Shown here: positions 45,168 through 56,450 of the stretch, in pieces
Layout: each line of letters opens with the position of its first letter
How positions within the stretch are numbered: position 1 is the stretch's first letter
Position numbers and translations under genes: made by a program
The notes under the pieces: generated by a model
Seen by the model: the letters and a program-made list of their open reading frames with translations, nothing else
What the model was told of the DNA's origin: nothing
The model's database searches: none
DNA from: Macrothele yani
Lineage: Eukaryota > Arthropoda > Arachnida > Araneae > Macrothelidae
Direction: 5' to 3'
DNA length: 64,000 bases
Assembly (NCBI GenBank): GCA_039090855.1
Contig: CM077010.1
Span: 48,564,905 to 48,628,904, forward strand

Positions 45168-45989
45168 CAGGTCTTGATTTCATTTTTTTTTTTAGCAGTA
45201 GCAACACTTGCCAGTGGCCTTATTATTTTTTTACTAACAAATTGCATTATCTACTAGCATAAGTTTATTAACATTATACAAAAGGAACTTTAACATGTCC
45301 TCCTCCATTAGTCAATCATGACAAATTTTGATTTCACTCCTATAACAGTCACATTGTAATGCTGAAAGATTACAAATATTTAAATATAAATCACCTTTTT
45401 ATGACCTGACAGATTAATTCTAACAATTTAATTCAAATGTAAACATTTAAAAAACATTTCTTTTATTTAACTTTATTCACAAAATTCAAGATTATTCAAA
45501 ATCTTAGGTTATTTTCCGTATGGTTCACAATCTGGGTTTCGGGTCTTTTCATCATACCACTTTAAAACAGCAGGCCTGGGGTCAAACTTGTCTTCGGACG
45601 GACCTTCAACCTCAATACTCATGAGAGTATTCAATGTTTGTAAGTTTAAACTGCTCCTCAAATCACCCTGGATACTCTTCATGAAACTAAACCCAACCTC
45701 GCATGCAGAAGTAGATAAGGGGAAATATACTGGATATTTCTAATAGTGCCAAAATGTTTTTATAATGCTTGCACTTTTCAAGAAATATTCGTTTCTAGAA
45801 AGCAGTTGTTTCTTTTTGTATGTGTCTAAAATATTCCACACACACCATGCAGTGGCGCTTTACAGTTCACACTAATACATTCAAAATTTTTTCCACTAGC
45901 AACTTTTGCTAAAACCATTTTTTATCACTAACAAAATGCATTAGCTTGCTAGCAATTTGCTACTAACTACCAGTCAAAATCGAGCCCTG
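45168..45989 (-). mobile_element. hAT element, internal-deletion derivative (copy 1), with TSD
   Basis: Ends CAGGTCTTGATTTCA (45168) and, inverted, CAGGGCTCGATTTTGACTGG (45989). The flanks TACATCAA (45160-45167) and TACATCGC (45990-45997) match at six of eight positions, consistent with an aged 8-bp hAT duplication. It is 822 bp long. The sister copy lies at 62981-63790 in the opposite orientation. Both keep only the C-terminal coding segment. Confidence 0.9.
45510..45745 (-). pseudogene. hAT C-terminal dimerisation domain, residual
   Basis: The minus-strand frame reads 'FPLSTSACEVGFSFMKSI', 'DLRSSLNLQTLNTLMSIEV' and 'DKFDPRPAVLKWYDEKT', and stops at TAA after 'EPYGK'. This is the hAT_C motif (Y..S.AC.RGFS...I...LR..L....L..LM.I...GP). 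The Arg usual after the Cys-Glu pair is Val here. The frame is open over about 75 codons although the element has lost the catalytic domain, so it could once have been translated only as a fragment. Confidence 0.82.
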
Positions 45990-46394
45990 TACATCGCCAA
46001 CTTTATCTTAACATAGAACATGCACCAATGTTTTAAAAATTTCAGCATGCATTTTTTTAAATAACAAAATGCTTGCTACAATAAATACAATTAGTTCAGT
46101 ACCCGATATTATCCCTATATACAAACATACATTCAGTATACTTACTATTTTCTAGGTAAGTCACATGTACTCACCTAATTTTAACATATTTGTAGTACAT
46201 TTTACCTTTGAGTTGACCACCCCTTTAGTAATTAAAATATTTACATATTAAGACCAAATAATTAAAAAACACAACAACCCCCTATTCTTCCCACCTATAA
46301 TTAAGAACATTTAGTTAAAATATTAATTAATTTAAAAAATATGCATACATAAACAAACACTATGCTATGGTTAATAACCAAGGGAATGGCCAAA

Positions 46395-47845
46395 CTCTAA
46401 TCTGGTACATGCTGCTAGCACTTTCAAGAGGCAAGAGCCTCTATCTTGGGGTAGACTTCTCTAGAACAGGACATGTAAAATAAAGGAAACAAAAATAATA
46501 CACATAATTCATTCAATGTTCCCTTTTTTTGGTAGAGTTTTTTGTTTTGTCCAGTAGATGGCAGCACAGTGAATGATGTTTGACCGTATCAAAAGGAACA
46601 TCTGTAACGGGATGGAGACCACACCCTGTCTTTTGGTTCATTCTGTGCTAGAGCCCTGCAGAGGCAATATTTTTAGGCCCAAACCCACCAAATGAATGCC
46701 AGGCCCGACTCGGCCTGTTCCCACCCAATTAATGTCAGGCTTGACCCGGCCTGGTGGTTTTTTTCAGGGCTCGGCCATTCAAGGCCCGTCATAGGTTTCA
46801 TTTGCGTAACTGCCGCTTGCTTTAACACAGACTGTATTTGTACAGTAACTTTTTGGACTAACTCGAAACTTGTGTAAAAAGAGGGCATAAGTAAGTTAAC
46901 TAACCCACCAGAAATACGGCAAATGCAATAAATAGTATTCAGTGAACTTAAGTAAATTATCGTCATTTCATAATCGAACCCTTCGTAGGGTCAAATCACT
47001 GTTTATACGAGTCAAGTACTGTCTTCTTCGACACTTTTGCCCAGAACATAATTGATGCTCAGTTACACACACGCACGCACAATAACATGCTTAATGGTTA
47101 ATAGTTAATACAACAAACTCTTGAATGCAGAATATGATTCTGTTCTGTTGGCCCGACGTCTTTGATTTTAATTCTTCAGGTTTAGGATATAACTCCCAAA
47201 ATCCTAATATAACACAATTTTCTGATTGTTTTGCTCCTCGAACCTCTAATATACCCAACCCAATATTCATCCATATTTAAAACAAAGCATGTAGCAAAAT
47301 CAAAATTATAAAGACAGAATAGTTTACTAGCACATATTGAAGCTTTAATTGATTCCTAATTCCTATAAATGCAAATCATCGTACGGAGCAAGTGTTTTTC
47401 TGGTGTAAACTTCCGAAATAAATGGAATATGGATTGAAAGGGGAGTTTGATTGCCAAAGACGAAAAGATGCACGCAAAATAAGTACATAAAAAATAGCAC
47501 AATAAGGGAGAAAAGAATTATTGCAAGAAACAAAAAATATGATCATGGGAAGGGAAAGGCAAAGACTTCAAAAAGAGAATGACCTAAATTTATTAACAAC
47601 CTGACTACATGGTACAGATGCAAGTGCAGGACTGTCCAAGCCCACCTATGAAATTGTAGGCTCGGCCCATAAGTTTTAAATTACAGGCAAGCCCGGCCTG
47701 GCCACGGCCCGTGCAGGGCTCTATTCTGTGTGCTCGCAAAAAGCTCATTTCTTGTTGTGAAGTTGATGTGTTCAGCAGTCAGCCCGAAGATAAGAGTCTC
47801 TTGCCTTTGAAAGTGCTAGCACAGCATGTACCAGGTTTGAATGCT
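46395..47845. mobile_element. Outer TIR element, host of the nested hAT
   Basis: CTGGTACATGCTGCTAGCAC, followed by TTTCAAGAGGCAAGAGCCTC, at about 46401 is repeated inverted at about 47795-47845. The match covers about 45 bp. No coding motif remains outside the nested element. Superfamily is not determined. Confidence 0.7.
46649..47723. mobile_element. Nested hAT-type non-autonomous element with 8-bp TSD
   Basis: Ends TAGAGCCCTGCAGAGGC and, inverted, TAGAGCCCTGCACGGGC. The flanks TTCTGTGC (46641-46648) and TTCTGTGT (47724-47731) match at seven of eight. Both subterminal regions are unusually GC-rich (GGCCCG/CGGGCC repeats such as GGCCCGACTCGGCC), in contrast to the AT-rich centre. No transposase is visible. 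Confidence 0.9.
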
Positions 47846-48087
47846 TGCTGTATTTTACAGTAAACTACAGTACCTTAAATAAGCAAAGCATTGACGTAAG
47901 AAAGACATCACCACTTCTGTGCAGATAGGCAGTGCTGGCTGGCCTGTCACACCATAAGACTATGAATATCTTGATGATGTCAGAAAAGAAAAGCAGGTTA
48001 AATATTTGCTTGCTCTGAACTGGAAAAATAAAGTGTGAAAAAGTATCTATAATTTCCAGAAAAAAATTATTTATTTTTGAAAATATT

Positions 48088-48275
48088 TTGGGGGTGAGAG
48101 TAATGACCTCTATGAGCATCTAAGGTTATGAGCCATCCACTTCTAATTTTGGACCACTGGTTCCAGAGAAGGGGTTTAACCACAACCACAAAACAAACAC
48201 ATCATCCATGCCTTGAACCTGGGCCCCACACTGATAATTAGCAACAGACCCATGCCTTGGGGGGCAGCACTGAAT
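48088..48275 (-). mobile_element. SINE family 1, strongly diverged copy
   Basis: Body landmarks GGACCACTGGTTCCAGAGAA and ACAAACACATCATCCATGCC are kept, and the B box is degenerate (CTTGAACCTGGG). Minus orientation. Confidence 0.75.
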
Positions 48276-49059
48276 GTGCTGCCTCAGAGGCATGGGGGAG
48301 CACTGAATGCTTTATTGCTTGTACATGCTTCAACAGAATTGTCTTAATCATTAGGCAATCGGCTGGAAAAGTGTCTGATGTAATCGTGGAGTACATCACT
48401 TGCACTGTTTCACTTCATCTCTAAACTGAAAGATCAAAGTCACAAACATCAAATCCATTGTCAGGAAACTGCCAATCATGTTGCAGGCATATTTGAACAA
48501 TCATGCCATGAAGATCAATCAAATAAGTATCATACACTTTTTTCATGTTACCCATACCATTTAAAAATGGAATAACAACTAGGTTTGCACCATTTTTTAC
48601 AAAATCATAAGCTACAGTTGCATTCTTCACAAAGAGGTTTCTACTGATGTTATAGTGGACAACACACCAAACTATTAAGATTTAATTGGGAAGCTTGCCT
48701 ATACATAGTAAACCAGAGTTCACAAAAGTATGCCTAGAAATGCTGTTACTTTTTAATTTCTTGATATTCTGAATGTCCACATTCTAAGATATCTCGAAAA
48801 AGAACAAAATATTACTTGAAGCATTTCATCCCCTTAAGGAACAACCTAAGAAGCACAGTAGTTTTTGGTGGTAACCTAATGATGTTCTCCATTTGCCCAT
48901 TATTTTTGAAGATGTTATGATGCCAGAGCTACAGTCCCTTTTATTGCATAGTCAGGAGGTTGGAGACCAATCTAACATTTCAGCAGTAAAGAGAAAACTC
49001 CAATTTTAGAACACAGTGCAATAAAAAATAAATATATACATCTTTGTTATACAGTATGC
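48276..49059. other. No recognised gene
   Basis: A 69-codon minus-strand frame (48630-48421) has ordinary amino-acid composition but no motif that I can name. Nothing else is visible. Confidence 0.4.
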
Positions 49060-49250
49060 TTTTTCTTCTGATGTATAATGACCACCACGGGCAACTCTTT
49101 GGAGAATAAGAAGTAGTCACTTGCTACTAATTTGGGAACACTGGTTTGGGAAAAGGGACTAGCTCTATCCAGGACTTGAACTCTCTGCTCAACTCAGATG
49201 AAGGCTCAAGGGCCAGAACACCCTGTCTCACCAAGGCAGCTCTCCCATGG
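49060..49250 (-). mobile_element. SINE family 1, diverged copy
   Basis: It matches the family through AATGACCACCACGGGCAACT, ACTGGTTTGGGAAAAGGGAC and GGACTTGAACTC (B-box region). Minus orientation. It lies immediately 3' of the Tc1 terminal repeat at 49287. Confidence 0.72.
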
Positions 49251-49286
49251 TATCATCCAACCATCATTCACCCATCAAAGATGAAA

Positions 49287-50185
49287 TACACTGTCTGATC
49301 AAAAATATGCAGACATTTGTCCATCCACAAAATCCCTGTAATAGGAAAGGAATCAATACTGAGTTGGTCCACCCTTTGCTATCACAGCTTCCTCCTAGCT
49401 AAGAAGGCTTTCCACTAAATTTTGATACATTTCTCTGGAAACTGCATTCCATTCTTCCACAAGTGCATTAGTCAAGTCGGTCGGTTCGGACTGGCTTGCA
49501 GACGGCATTCCAATTCATCCCACAGTTGTTCCATGGGGTTGAGATCAGGGATCCATGCTGGCCAGTCCAGTTCTTCCAAGCGCATTTAATCTAACCATTT
49601 TTGCATGGGCCTCGCTTTGTTGACAGGAACATTTTGTCGTGTTGGTAAAGGGAAGAGCTTTTAATGAAATGGTGCCATAATGTTGAGAGCATAGAATTTT
49701 GAGTATGTCATTATAGACTGCAGCATTACAACTTCCATGCACTAGAACTAGGGGGGCCCAGCCCAAACCATGAAGAATAGCCCTACAGCATGATGTCTCC
49801 TCCACCAAACTTTGCTGCTCACATGACACATTCGGGCAGGTAGTATTCACCTGGCATTCTCCACAACTACATAATGTGTCTATATCGGACTGCCAGACGG
49901 TGAAGCATGATTCAACATTCCAGAGAATGTGTTTCCACTGCTCCATGGTACACTGGTGCTGATCTTTACACAACTCCAAATGATGTTTCATGTTGATCTT
50001 GGTGATGTTAGGCTTATTATGTATGGCTGCTTGGCCATAGAAACCCAATCCCTTCAACTTTGGATGAAAGTATGTGGACAAACTGTCATTGGTGTTGGTT
50101 TCAGAGGCATTTTGGAACATGGTGGCGACCAAGTGATTTTTGTCTCGCACCAGAGTCATTCGATGTAAATTCAACCAACATTTTA
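49287..50185 (-). pseudogene. Tc1-like transposase and 3' terminus
   Basis: The minus-strand open frame 50174-49545 carries 'GLGFYGQAAIHNKPNITKIN' (HTH-to-DDE junction), 'TMEQWKHILWNVESCF' (first Asp position now Asn-Val), 'LVEETSCC' in place of the usual 'GGG.VMVWG', 'HGLGWAPLVLVHG' and 'NAAVYNDIL'. A shift then leads to 'NPMEQLWDELE' (the Glu; about 49535). The right terminal repeat reads ACTGTCTGATCAAAAATATG at 49291. The N-terminal HTH and the other TIR are missing. The first catalytic residue is lost, so the copy is dead. Confidence 0.87.
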
Positions 50186-50277
50186 AATGAAATGTAAACC
50201 ACTGTCTCGGATTTTTATGAAACTTCCCTCAAAGTAAGTTTACCATGGGAAACGGAAAAACCCCAAGTTTTAGTGTT

Positions 50278-50282
50278 CTACC
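50278..50282. other. Target-site duplication CTACC, left
   Basis: CTACC here and again at 58199-58203 flank the LTR element exactly. A 5-bp duplication is normal for Ty3/gypsy integrases. Confidence 0.95.
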
Positions 50283-51229
50283 TGTGGCGAGATGAAGGAC
50301 AGGGACGATAGGGGCCAGTATAAAAAGTTACGCTGATCAAAGGACCGTAGAAAAAGTTACATCAGGATTGCCAGAAGGTGGTCAGCTTTCTCAGAATTGA
50401 GAAGGATGCGGAGGTCAGGAGTGCGTGGGCGCGTCCCATAGCAGCAGGCGGATAGCTTGGAAGCATGGAGAAAAAGAGAGAGTGACATTGACTTAGGTCA
50501 TGAGAGTGCTAGCGGCTGGAGGAGGAAATGCACGTCTGTGATTGGCAGAGAAAGTGCAGAGGACCCCGGGGAGAAACGGTGGCTAAACACGGAGTGGAGA
50601 TTTTCGGGCACTTTTCGCTGCTCACGCCTGGGTCTGACAACATGGCCACGAGTGATCTCTGACACCTGAGGGTGCCGGAGAAAGTAGGGAAAGTGTGTGA
50701 CTGAGGTCACAAAAAATCCTGTAACTGTGATTAGCAATGTACTGCGGTACACGAGTGTAACTGATAACATACTGAGGTGAAAATAGTATGAAGAGTTGAG
50801 AACTCAGGACTTGCTGCATCACTGGTAACTCGCCCAGCAATACTAACGGAACTTTCGTCGCTCACGAAGGAGTGCATGACCTCGACTCTCCTATTGACAG
50901 TGGCATCCTGCTCTATTGAAGTGCGTATATTCATGTCTGATATGTTGGTGAATCATATGCTAAACTCTGGCGACATCAGCCGATCAGTGTACATAAACCG
51001 GATTCCCTTCCGGGATGCTTGTAAATAAAGTTGTACATAGGAACTCCGAGTGCTGCAAGTATTAATCTGCAGCAGCCGAGTGTTGCGGCAGGTGAATGAT
51101 GTACTGATTCAAACCGGTACCAGAATAGTTTGAATGGTGGCAGCATACCAATGTAGGGGTAATAAATGCTTCTCATTCCGGTGCTATAAAATAACCGCTA
51201 AGCCATAGCCACCGAATCACACCACCACA
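50283..51229 (+). repeat. 5' LTR of Gmr1-like retrotransposon (947 bp)
   Basis: It begins TGTGGCGAG and ends CACCACCACA. A TATA-like TATAAAAA lies at 50319-50326. AATAAA polyadenylation signals lie at 51024-51029 and 51161-51166. Compared with the 3' LTR I count six substitutions (all transitions) and two small indels over the full length, so insertion was recent relative to the surrounding decayed elements. Confidence 0.97.
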
Positions 51230-51244
51230 GTAGGAAAATAATAT

Positions 51245-51268
51245 TGGCCGCAGCGGTGGGATACGAAC
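51245..51268 (+). other. Putative primer-binding site
   Basis: TGGCCGCAGCGGTGGGATAC followed by GAAC resembles the complement of a tRNA 3' end (acceptor plus TpsiC arm, CCA pairing with TGG). It starts 15 bp after the LTR, further away than the usual 0-5 bp. The tRNA identity is not certain; the serine and leucine group is a possibility. Confidence 0.55.
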
Positions 51269-52370
51269 AGAGAGGCATTCAGAAATTGAGTGAAAAAAAA
51301 AAAGAAAAACTCGGAACGCAAGAAAAAATAATAAAAGGATTCCTAGCTAAATCAAGAACTGGTCAGTGGTTGAGAGGATGCCGTAGCGAAAAGAAAAAGA
51401 GAAATTGAGGAAAAAAAAACACAAGAATAATGCGGTTTGAAGTAAGGATGAATTGTCATCTGTAGGAGCAAGCAATCCATCAGCAAAAGCGAGCAAGCGC
51501 CATCTTGATATATTCAGATATAGATCCTAACTTTTGTCAAAAAGTTAAAAGGGCAAGCAAGCTGCCGAATCGTCATTGGTTCCCGTGGGAGGAGAAGCGA
51601 AGTAACGCCATCCAGTGCACGCACCAGGAGAAAGCGTGCGGGAGATCCGAAAGAGAGCAACGCCCCCACCTGAAAGAGGGTGGGAAATCAGTGAAAAGCC
51701 AAGTGTTGTGGCAACGGCGCGCTCAAACAAGTGTGTGTGTGCTCCCAAGAAAACAACAACAACAAAAAAAAAACGACTGGTTGATCATCGTCCGTACAAC
51801 TCAAGGTAGGAGGATTGTACAAAGTGAACATACATTTTTCACGGGCTAGAGATTGCCCATTCTAAAATGTGCTAGAAAGGCTAGGAATTAATTAAAGTTA
51901 ATTAAATGAAAAAAGAAGGGCATAACTAAAAATAACGGATAAATGTAGGAAGTAACATCACTTAAAGTGGTGACAGGTCTAGTTAGATTCAAAAGAAAAA
52001 AGGTGAGGTGGTCAGAAAAAAAAAAGGAATAATAACGAAATATCCCACTTACACATTAATGTATTTGGAAAAAGTGTATATAACAGATATGACACTATGA
52101 GGAAAATAGCGGAAAAAAAAAGAGAGAAATAACTTCACATCTACACATAACGAATATTGTAATAAAGTGCATAACAGACTTGACACGAAAAAAAAAAAAA
52201 AAACGCAAAAAGAGCTAGGGAGTTAAAGAGGGAAGTTAAAAAAAAAAAAAAAAAAAAAAGGTGAGAAATGAACACCAATACGGTAAGCTTAAAAAATAAA
52301 TAAATAGAAACAGTGTATGACAAATTGACACTTGCAGTTACAGTGAGAGAGCTAGAAACAGAACATCACA
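51269..52370 (+). other. Untranslated leader of the LTR element
   Basis: A-rich leader with many short A homopolymers. A loose tandem repeat of about 110 bp lies at 52040-52260 (both units contain 'ACTTACACAT/CATCTACACAT', 'GTGTATATAACAGATATGACAC' variants and a following A run). No long frame fits a protein. Confidence 0.6.
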
Positions 52371-53660
52371 ATGAGTGAGTTAAGAGATCACTATAATGCT
52401 ATGAGCATAGAAGAAATTAAACAAAAATGTAGAGAAAGACAAATCAGTATTGGAAAAAAATCTAGATCAAAGCTCGTGGCTGAGTTGTCAAGGAGAGAAC
52501 AGCGTGAGCGAGAAAGATAACTACAAATGCAGTTGTCAGAGGGTGAGGGGAGAACCTGTGCATATCAGGGAGGAGATGACAGTCAGGGATGATAGACAGT
52601 ATCAAATTGAGATGAAAAGACTAGAAATTCAGGAAAAAACCTTAGAGATAGAAAGATTAAAATTACAAGTGGAATTACGGGACCAGGGAGAATTGGTAAA
52701 TAGTGCTAGTAGAGCCGTACCACAGGAAAGGTCCTTAAGTAGTTATGGGGACATCATTAGGAGGTATTCCGAGAACACAGATGAGATGGACGCCTACCTG
52801 GATGAGTTCTCGAAAATTTGTACAGTCTTAGCTATCCCCAGGGAAAAGATGGAATCAACTGTTACTCCTCAGACTGAGCCACCGGGGTGCTGCAGTTATT
52901 CACTCCATGAGTGCGGAGGACTTGCTCAGCTTTGAGAAGCTGAGGGAGGGCCTCCTGAGAGAATATAGGGTAACGCCAGAAAAGTACAGGGTGCTATTTA
53001 GGAATTTGGGCAAGGAAAAGCACCAAACCTATCAGCAATTTGGTGTTAGGCTGACTGAGCTGCTAGAAAAATGGCTAGCGGGAGCAAAGGTAAATAAGGA
53101 TTTTGAGGGGCTCAAGAATTTAATTTTGTTAGAGCAATTATATTCTGTTGTGGGGGATAATGTTAAAGTGTACATTAAGGATAGCGAGCCAGAGACCTTC
53201 GAGAAAGCAGTTAGTTTGGCAGACAGATATGTGGAGGCACGGGAAAGACAGCCAGTGTATAATGGGTCTCAACGGCCAGTGCAGAGTAAGGGACTCTCCA
53301 AAGAAGTGAGGAAACCGGGATTTAGGGACAGCAACCAGGGCCAACAGAAGCAACCCGTGGTACAGCAGATGAAGGACAAAAAATCAGGTGTTTTCTGTGC
53401 AATAGATTTGGACATAAAAGTTTCCAATGCAAGACTAAGACCGAGAGATATACTTGGAGTAGCCAACAAGGAGGCAGTAGGGGAGGGTGCCCCCAGAGAA
53501 AAATCAGGCACAAATAAACAGCAAGGAACACCAAGTAGAGAGAGGTCTCCAACTATGCTGTGTGCAACAAATAAATCAGTATGGGCCAGTAAGGATTCAG
53601 TATTTGGACCATATCTGGGTGAGGCACTACTAAATGGGGAAGTACTCGACTCTCAGGGAT
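52371..53660 (+). pseudogene. Gag with SAP-like start, coiled coil, SCAN-like capsid and zinc knuckle
   Basis: The ATG at 52371 opens MSELRDHYN followed by a SAP-like 'IEEIKQKCRERQISIGKKSR', and a TAA stops it at 52518. A shifted frame gives a charged coiled coil ('MKRLEIQEKTLEIERLKL', about 52611-52665). After another shift, 52907-53250 reads 'TYQQFGVRLTELLEKWL' and 'LILLEQLYSVVGDNVKVYI', the capsid portion related to the vertebrate SCAN domain. A CX2CX4HX4C knuckle lies at 53389-53430 in yet another frame. These frame changes separate parts that should be continuous. Gag would package the element RNA. Confidence 0.85.
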
Positions 53661-54395
53661 ACAGGGTCCTGCATTAGCCTAATTAAGGAGACTCGTGTAC
53701 CAAAAGGGGCAAGGACAGGAGGACGGATTACGGTATACCCGGTTACAGGCCAAAAAAAAGATTTAGAACTGGCAACCGTGAGTATCAGTATCAATGATGA
53801 ACACAGGACACATGAATTTGCTATAGGCTCTGACATCCCGTGGGACATCATTATAGGCAATGATTGGGATACACCCAGTGGTAACTCAGGCACCGAGGAA
53901 AATGAGGAAAGGGGCCCAGAGCAAGCATGGATTCAGAGTGGGAGCAAGTTAGGCCCTCGAGTGGTTGGTGAAGGAGAAAACATCCTGGTGGAGACAGCGA
54001 GCTGCACCAGAGGGAAACAGACTCTTAAGGGAGAATGTGGAGTAGTTACTCGGGGAATGAAGAGAGCAAGGGAAATGGAAGACAGACCAGATAGGGTTAG
54101 TCAGGAAGATGAGAATCAACCTCCAGATCAGGGAGATGATTCCAGGGAAGGTTTGCACAAAATTGAAGATGATGGTGGTCAACACCAAACAGAGATGGAG
54201 GAACAGTTACAGTCCGTGTTTACAGGAGAGGAATTCCGTAAGGAACAACGGAAGGATGCAACTCTGTCAGGGGTGTGGGAAAAATTGAAAGGAAGTACAC
54301 CGGAGAAGAATCTGTCTCACTTTGTAGTAGAAGACAACTTACTAAAAGGCTATACAAAAATCAGGCAAAGCAAGAGGAGATTACACAGCTGGTAG
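53634..54395 (+). pseudogene. Aspartic protease region
   Basis: The frame contains RDTGSCISLI with the catalytic DTG at 53658-53666. 'VYPVTGQ' and 'IGSDIPWDIIIGNDW' follow at about 53815-53865, the second signature of retropepsins. After residue 85 the sequence becomes acidic and low in complexity (Glu/Gln/Gly-rich), probably a linker to integrase. The protease start is in a different frame from both capsid and knuckle. It would cleave the polyprotein. Confidence 0.83.
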
Positions 54396-55547
54396 TACCT
54401 AGGAAATGTAGGGGTAAAATTTTGAAGATGGCTCATGACTTGCCAATCGCAGGGCATCTAGGAGTGAAGAAGACCACTGATAGAATTTTGAAAACTTCTA
54501 TTGGCCCGGGATATATAAGGAAGTAGGAGAATATGTTGGCTCATGCCCAGACTGCCAGGTGGTTAGAAAGAGAGGAGATCATGCTCCGAGCCCACTTCAG
54601 CCCTTACCCATCATTGAGGAACCGTTCACGAGAGTAAGCGTGGATCTAATTGGACCACTACCAACTACAGAATCAGGGAAGAAATACATTGTTGTTGTCA
54701 TAGACCATGCGAGCAGGTATCCAGATGCTCGAGCGCTGGAGAGCATAGAGGCAGAAGAAGTAGTCACAGCCCTGATCGACGTGTTCACCCACGTGGGATT
54801 TCCAACTGAAATACTGTCGGACCAGGAAAGCAGTTTACATGTAGGCTTACTCAAGAGTTGTGGGCACATTTGGGAATTAAACCCATATTTAGCAGTCCGT
54901 ACCATCCCCAGTGTAATGGTTTGACCGAGAGATTCAATGGAACTCTCAAGTCACTGCTGAAAAGAGTCAGCCAGGAGCATCCAGAGGAGTGGGACAGGAT
55001 GTTGCCTTATGTACTGTTTGGGTGCCGAGAAGTTCCTCAGGCCAGCACAGGTCTGTCGCCTTTCGAGCTCATTTTTGGCCACAACGTTCGAGGTCCTTTG
55101 GATCTGTTGAGAGGTATGGTGGAAAGATCTGACGGGGAGAAGGTAGAAATTTTGGAATATGTGGACAAAGTGAGTAGGAACTTGGACAAGGCACTGAATT
55201 TGGCACATGAAAATGTGGCACAAGCCCAAGACAAACAGAAGGCATGGTACGACAAGCAGGCTAGGGTGAGGAAATTCACTGAGGGAGATGAGGTACTGAT
55301 TCTCACCCCTAACAAGAAGAGAGCACTCCAGATTGAGTGGGAAGGACCCTACCAAGTGGTCAGAAGGAAGGCGGAGAACACCTATGTTGTGGATATTGGT
55401 GACGAGGAGCCCTGCCCGAGAACCTACCATGTAAACATGATGAAAAAATATAACAGAAGAAGCGAAGCTGTCAGTAATGTATGTTATTGGCCGGGGAGAA
55501 GACGAGGAAGCCGGAACCGAGTTTCCCAGCCTGCCGGAACCAAATGA
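54380..55547 (+). pseudogene. Integrase (HHCC, DDE core, GPY/F), placed before RT
   Basis: The zinc-binding part has 'AHDLPIAGHLG' (54433-54465) and 'CPDCQ' (54544-54558) in different frames. The core has VSVDLIGPL with Asp at 54643, ILSDQ with Asp at 54820 and NGLTERFNG with Glu at 54927, giving a D,D-35-E spacing once one missing base near 54830 is allowed for. 'WEGPYQVV' at about 55338-55361 is the GPY/F module, diagnostic of Ty3/gypsy integrases. All three catalytic residues are present. Three frames are needed. Confidence 0.92.
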
Positions 55548-55573
55548 CCCAGGAACAGTAGCAGACTGGAGAC

Positions 55574-56450
55574 TTGGGAGATAATCTCAATGCAAAACAG
55601 AAAAAGGACTTGGTAGCAATGCTACGAGGTTTTCAAGACATATTGACAGAGGAACCAGGGCGGACCAACATAGTTACCCATGATATTGAACTACTGGAGA
55701 GCGCACCGGTAAAGTGCAAACCCTACCGAGTGAATAGGGAGAAGAAGCTGCTCATCGACCAGGAGATTGAGCGAATGCTTGCAATGGGGGTCATCTAAGA
55801 GAGTAGGAGCCCCTACGCTGCACCAGTAGTTTTGGTCCCAAAGAAGGACGGTAGCATGAGGTTCTGTGTGTGAACTACAAGAAGCTCAATACTATCACCA
55901 AAGGGGATGCATTCCCCACACCTAACATAGACGAGTTGGTCAATGGATTGCACACCTGCAACTATCTGACTAAGTTAGATCTGACAAAGGGATATTGGCA
56001 GGTGGGCCTCACGGATAGGGCAAGAGAGCGTAGTGCATTCACTACTACAGACCAACTCTACGAGTTCAGAGTCATGCCCTTCGGATTGAAGAACAGTCCA
56101 CCAACGTTCTTGAGACTCATGGCAAAGGTGCTGAAAGGAACCGAGGACTACGCCAGATGCTATGTGGACGACGTAGTCATCTTCAGCGGAACATGGGCTG
56201 ACCATCTGATCCATGTGAATGACATTTTGTCTAGACTGGTAGAGGCAGGCTTGACAGTCAACCCTCGCAAGAGTGAGTTTGGCAATGCCAGCGTCGACTA
56301 CCTAGGATTCCAGGTGGGACCAAATGGTATAGCACCAGAGGAAGCTCGAGTCAGAGTTATACAACACTGGCCGAGGCCGAAGACCAAAAGGATGTCCGAG
56401 CTTTCCTTGGGATCACTGGATACTACCGGAAGTTCATTCTGCACTATGCA
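55574..56450 (+). pseudogene. Reverse transcriptase
   Basis: It opens with a linker and 'VKCKPYRVNREKKLLIDQEI' (about 55709-55768). A TAA then replaces a Glu codon right after 'AMGVI' (55796-55798). 'YAAPVVLVPKKDGSMRF' follows, then an extra TG dinucleotide in GTGTGTGAAC near 55865 shifts the frame. From 55870 the palm is open: 'LTKLDLTKGYWQV' (motif A Asp), 'FRVMPFGLKNSPPTF' and YVDD at 56161-56172, and 'DYLGFQVGPNG'. The next block (connection) is in another frame from about 56385. The active site itself is undamaged. Confidence 0.93.

Noticed and set aside
50457..51176. Several 66-90 codon frames within the 5' LTR, repeated in the 3' LTR
   Set aside because: They lie in the LTR U3/R region, on both strands and in several frames, with no motif; their conservation only reflects LTR identity.
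53138..55430. Long minus-strand frames opposite the retrotransposon (up to 159 codons)
   Set aside because: Antisense shadows of Gag-Pol coding sequence.
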